NCBI GenBank assembly: GCA_964478055.1
Contig: CAYZHV010000228.1
Span: 1-6,386, forward strand
DNA from: CAYZHV01 sp964478055
GTDB lineage: Bacteria > Spirochaetota > Spirochaetia > DSM-27196 > Alkalispirochaetaceae
Length of the DNA: 6,386 nt
Reading direction: 5' to 3'
Made by a program: the position numbers and the translations under genes
The notes under the pieces: generated by a model
The model's database searches: none
What the model saw: only the letters and a program-made list of their open reading frames with translations
What the model was told of the DNA's origin: nothing
Shown: positions 5,229 to 6,386 of the stretch, piece after piece
How positions within the stretch are numbered: the first letter of the stretch is position 1
Layout: each line of letters begins with the position of its first letter

Positions 5229-6371
5229 ATGCAGGACTATCAACAGCGAGTACAGGAGCTCTACGCGGAGCTCGACGACATCTCCTCCAGTCGCTGGAGG
5301 GTCATGGCGGAAATCGGAAAAGCCCTCTATCGCGGGCACCCGTCTTTTCTCGAGCAACGGGAGTTCAGCGACCTGCTGCCGCAGATAGATGCTCAGAACG
5401 AGGAGATCGCCCGAATCGCCGCCACCGTGGAGCGCCTCGAAGAGATCGCCGATCGAATCAAGGTTCTCAGTCTCGACCGCGCCGACCGGGAAGAACAGCG
5501 GGAACAGCTCGAAGAAGAGCTCAAGCCGCACTACCGTCTCATCGGAGAGACCGCTTTTCGCCTCTTTCGCGAAAATCCACTTATCGACAATCGGTACACC
5601 GAGATCTTTCGGCCCCTTTCGGAGAACTACGACGAGGTTCGGCAGCTCGAGCGGGATCTCGCGGCGCTCCATGGAGAGCAGTCGAAACGCCCCTTTGTGG
5701 AGCGACTGATGAAGCGGGGAAGAGATCTGCTTCTCAAGAGCCGCATCCAGGCGAAGCAGGACAAGCGGGACGCCCTCCATGAGGAGGCGGGGCGGCAGCT
5801 CGCGGAGACGGAGTTTGTCGGCGTTATCGACGATCCTGACCTCAACGAGGCGGCGGCTCCCTACGAGGAGATCCGAGAGAGGATTAACGCCATAGATGAA
5901 GAAATGGCCAAGATGGACCGCGAGATCCGAGAGCTCAACGAGGAGCAGCAGGAGAAATCCGGCGGCAAGCGCCTCCAACGCGCCTTCTCAGATCTTAGAG
6001 AGAGTCGGGAGGAGCGGGAAGGAGAGCAGGAGGAGCTCTTTTCTCAGCTCGGGCGCCGGTTTGTTGAGAGCGGCCTGGAGGATAAGGATCTCCCGGAGGA
6101 TGTGGAGCCCCAGCAGCAGGAGCTTGCCTCCCTGGACGAGCAGGAAGGCAAGTGCCGAAAGTCGATCGAGCGTCTGGAGGCGGCGATCAAGGTTCAGGAA
6201 CTCCGAAACCGGATTCGCCAGACTGAGGAAGAAAAGGTGCGGCAGCAGAAGAAGCTCGAGCGCATCCAAAACTCCATAGAGGAGCTGGAACGGGAGGTGA
6301 GCTCCCTCCAAGAGGAGCAGGAGCGGACAGAGAAGCTCCGGGGACCGGAAGAGGAACTCTCGAAGCTCTAA
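5229..6371 (+). CDS. Soluble coiled-coil protein with four diverged ~80-residue repeats
   Basis: This 380-aa protein is very rich in Glu, Arg, Gln and Leu, has one cysteine (C309), and has no signal peptide or membrane segment, so it should be cytosolic. Heptad-like stretches cover about 55-100, 132-150, 212-270 and 296-370. Between them recur short less-charged segments: EIGKALYRG (28-36), LIGETAFRLF (104-113), EAGRQLAETEF (186-196) and QLGRRFVESGL (273-283). Each is followed by a loop with Pro or Asp and then a new Glu-rich helix. The aligned glycines are G30, G106, G188 and G275, spaced 76, 82 and 87. This suggests internal duplication of one coiled-coil/turn unit. I recognise no named family or enzyme motif; a scaffold, filament or tether role is possible but unproven. 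ATG 5229 has a good Shine-Dalgarno (AGGGAG). It ends 15 nt before the window edge. Confidence 0.88.
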   Translation: MQDYQQRVQELYAELDDISSSRWRVMAEIGKALYRGHPSFLEQREFSDLLPQIDAQNEEIARIAATVERLEEIADRIKVLSLDRADREEQREQLEEELKPHYRLIGETAFRLFRENPLIDNRYTEIFRPLSENYDEVRQLERDLAALHGEQSKRPFVERLMKRGRDLLLKSRIQAKQDKRDALHEEAGRQLAETEFVGVIDDPDLNEAAAPYEEIRERINAIDEEMAKMDREIRELNEEQQEKSGGKRLQRAFSDLRESREEREGEQEELFSQLGRRFVESGLEDKDLPEDVEPQQQELASLDEQEGKCRKSIERLEAAIKVQELRNRIRQTEEEKVRQQKKLERIQNSIEELEREVSSLQEEQERTEKLRGPEEELSKL

Positions 6372-6386
6372 CGCTCCTCTCGCAGG

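Noticed and set aside
5148..5978. Long antisense frame (276 codons) opposite the coiled-coil gene
   Set aside because: Its Leu-rich sequence is what GAG/CTC-rich coding DNA gives on the opposite strand. It has no domain and no start signal, and it overlaps well-supported genes.
237..6038. GAGCTC hexamer repeated about 22 times
   Set aside because: It is far above a rough random expectation. All 11 copies in the ABC-F gene that I checked fall in frame as Glu-Leu, and GAG and CTC appear to be the preferred codons. Codon bias plus Glu/Leu-rich coiled coils explains it without a binding-site role.

Overview
This is a GC-rich bacterial window with dense, short-spaced genes, GAG/CTC-type codon preference and very Glu/Arg-rich proteins. 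It holds seven protein genes and no RNA gene, insertion sequence or CRISPR array. No single gene fixes the taxon. The mix of an ABC-F ATPase, a stand-alone LON-domain protein, MsrB, a lone amino-acid-type ABC ATPase and lineage-specific hypotheticals fits a free-living environmental bacterium. A spirochaete-like host is my guess from the feel of the unknown proteins and is low confidence.

Left part (1-2635, + strand): the 3' end of an unrecognised beta-rich protein is followed after 2 nt by a full ABC-F translation-factor ATPase starting at GTG 638. The two are probably co-transcribed and translationally coupled. Middle (2636-3767): an 87-nt gap with a weak terminator-like element and a promoter-like element leads to a LON N-terminal-domain protein. 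It converges on msrB, which is on the minus strand. Their stop codons lie in two adjacent copies of an 11-bp tandem repeat, and the genes are only 7 nt apart.

Right part (3768-6386, + strand): divergent from msrB is a polar-amino-acid-type ABC ATPase with no permease or binding protein in view. Then comes a 183-aa protein resembling a phage/prophage hypothetical family with a possible distant ThyX relationship. Last is a 380-aa soluble coiled-coil protein that appears to be built from four diverged units of about 80 residues. These three may form one transcription unit, but promoter-like elements precede each of them.

The genes do not form one pathway. ABC-F (ribosome), LON-domain protein (protein quality control) and MsrB (oxidised methionine repair) share only a loose proteostasis theme. 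The most notable signals are: TANNNT boxes 6-10 nt upstream of four start codons that lack a Shine-Dalgarno sequence, three of them with a -35-like hexamer at exactly 17 bp, suggesting leaderless mRNAs; the repeat architecture of the coiled-coil protein; the ThyX-like orphan; and the tandem repeat that supplies both convergent stop codons, with CTAG found nowhere in the window except at stop codons.
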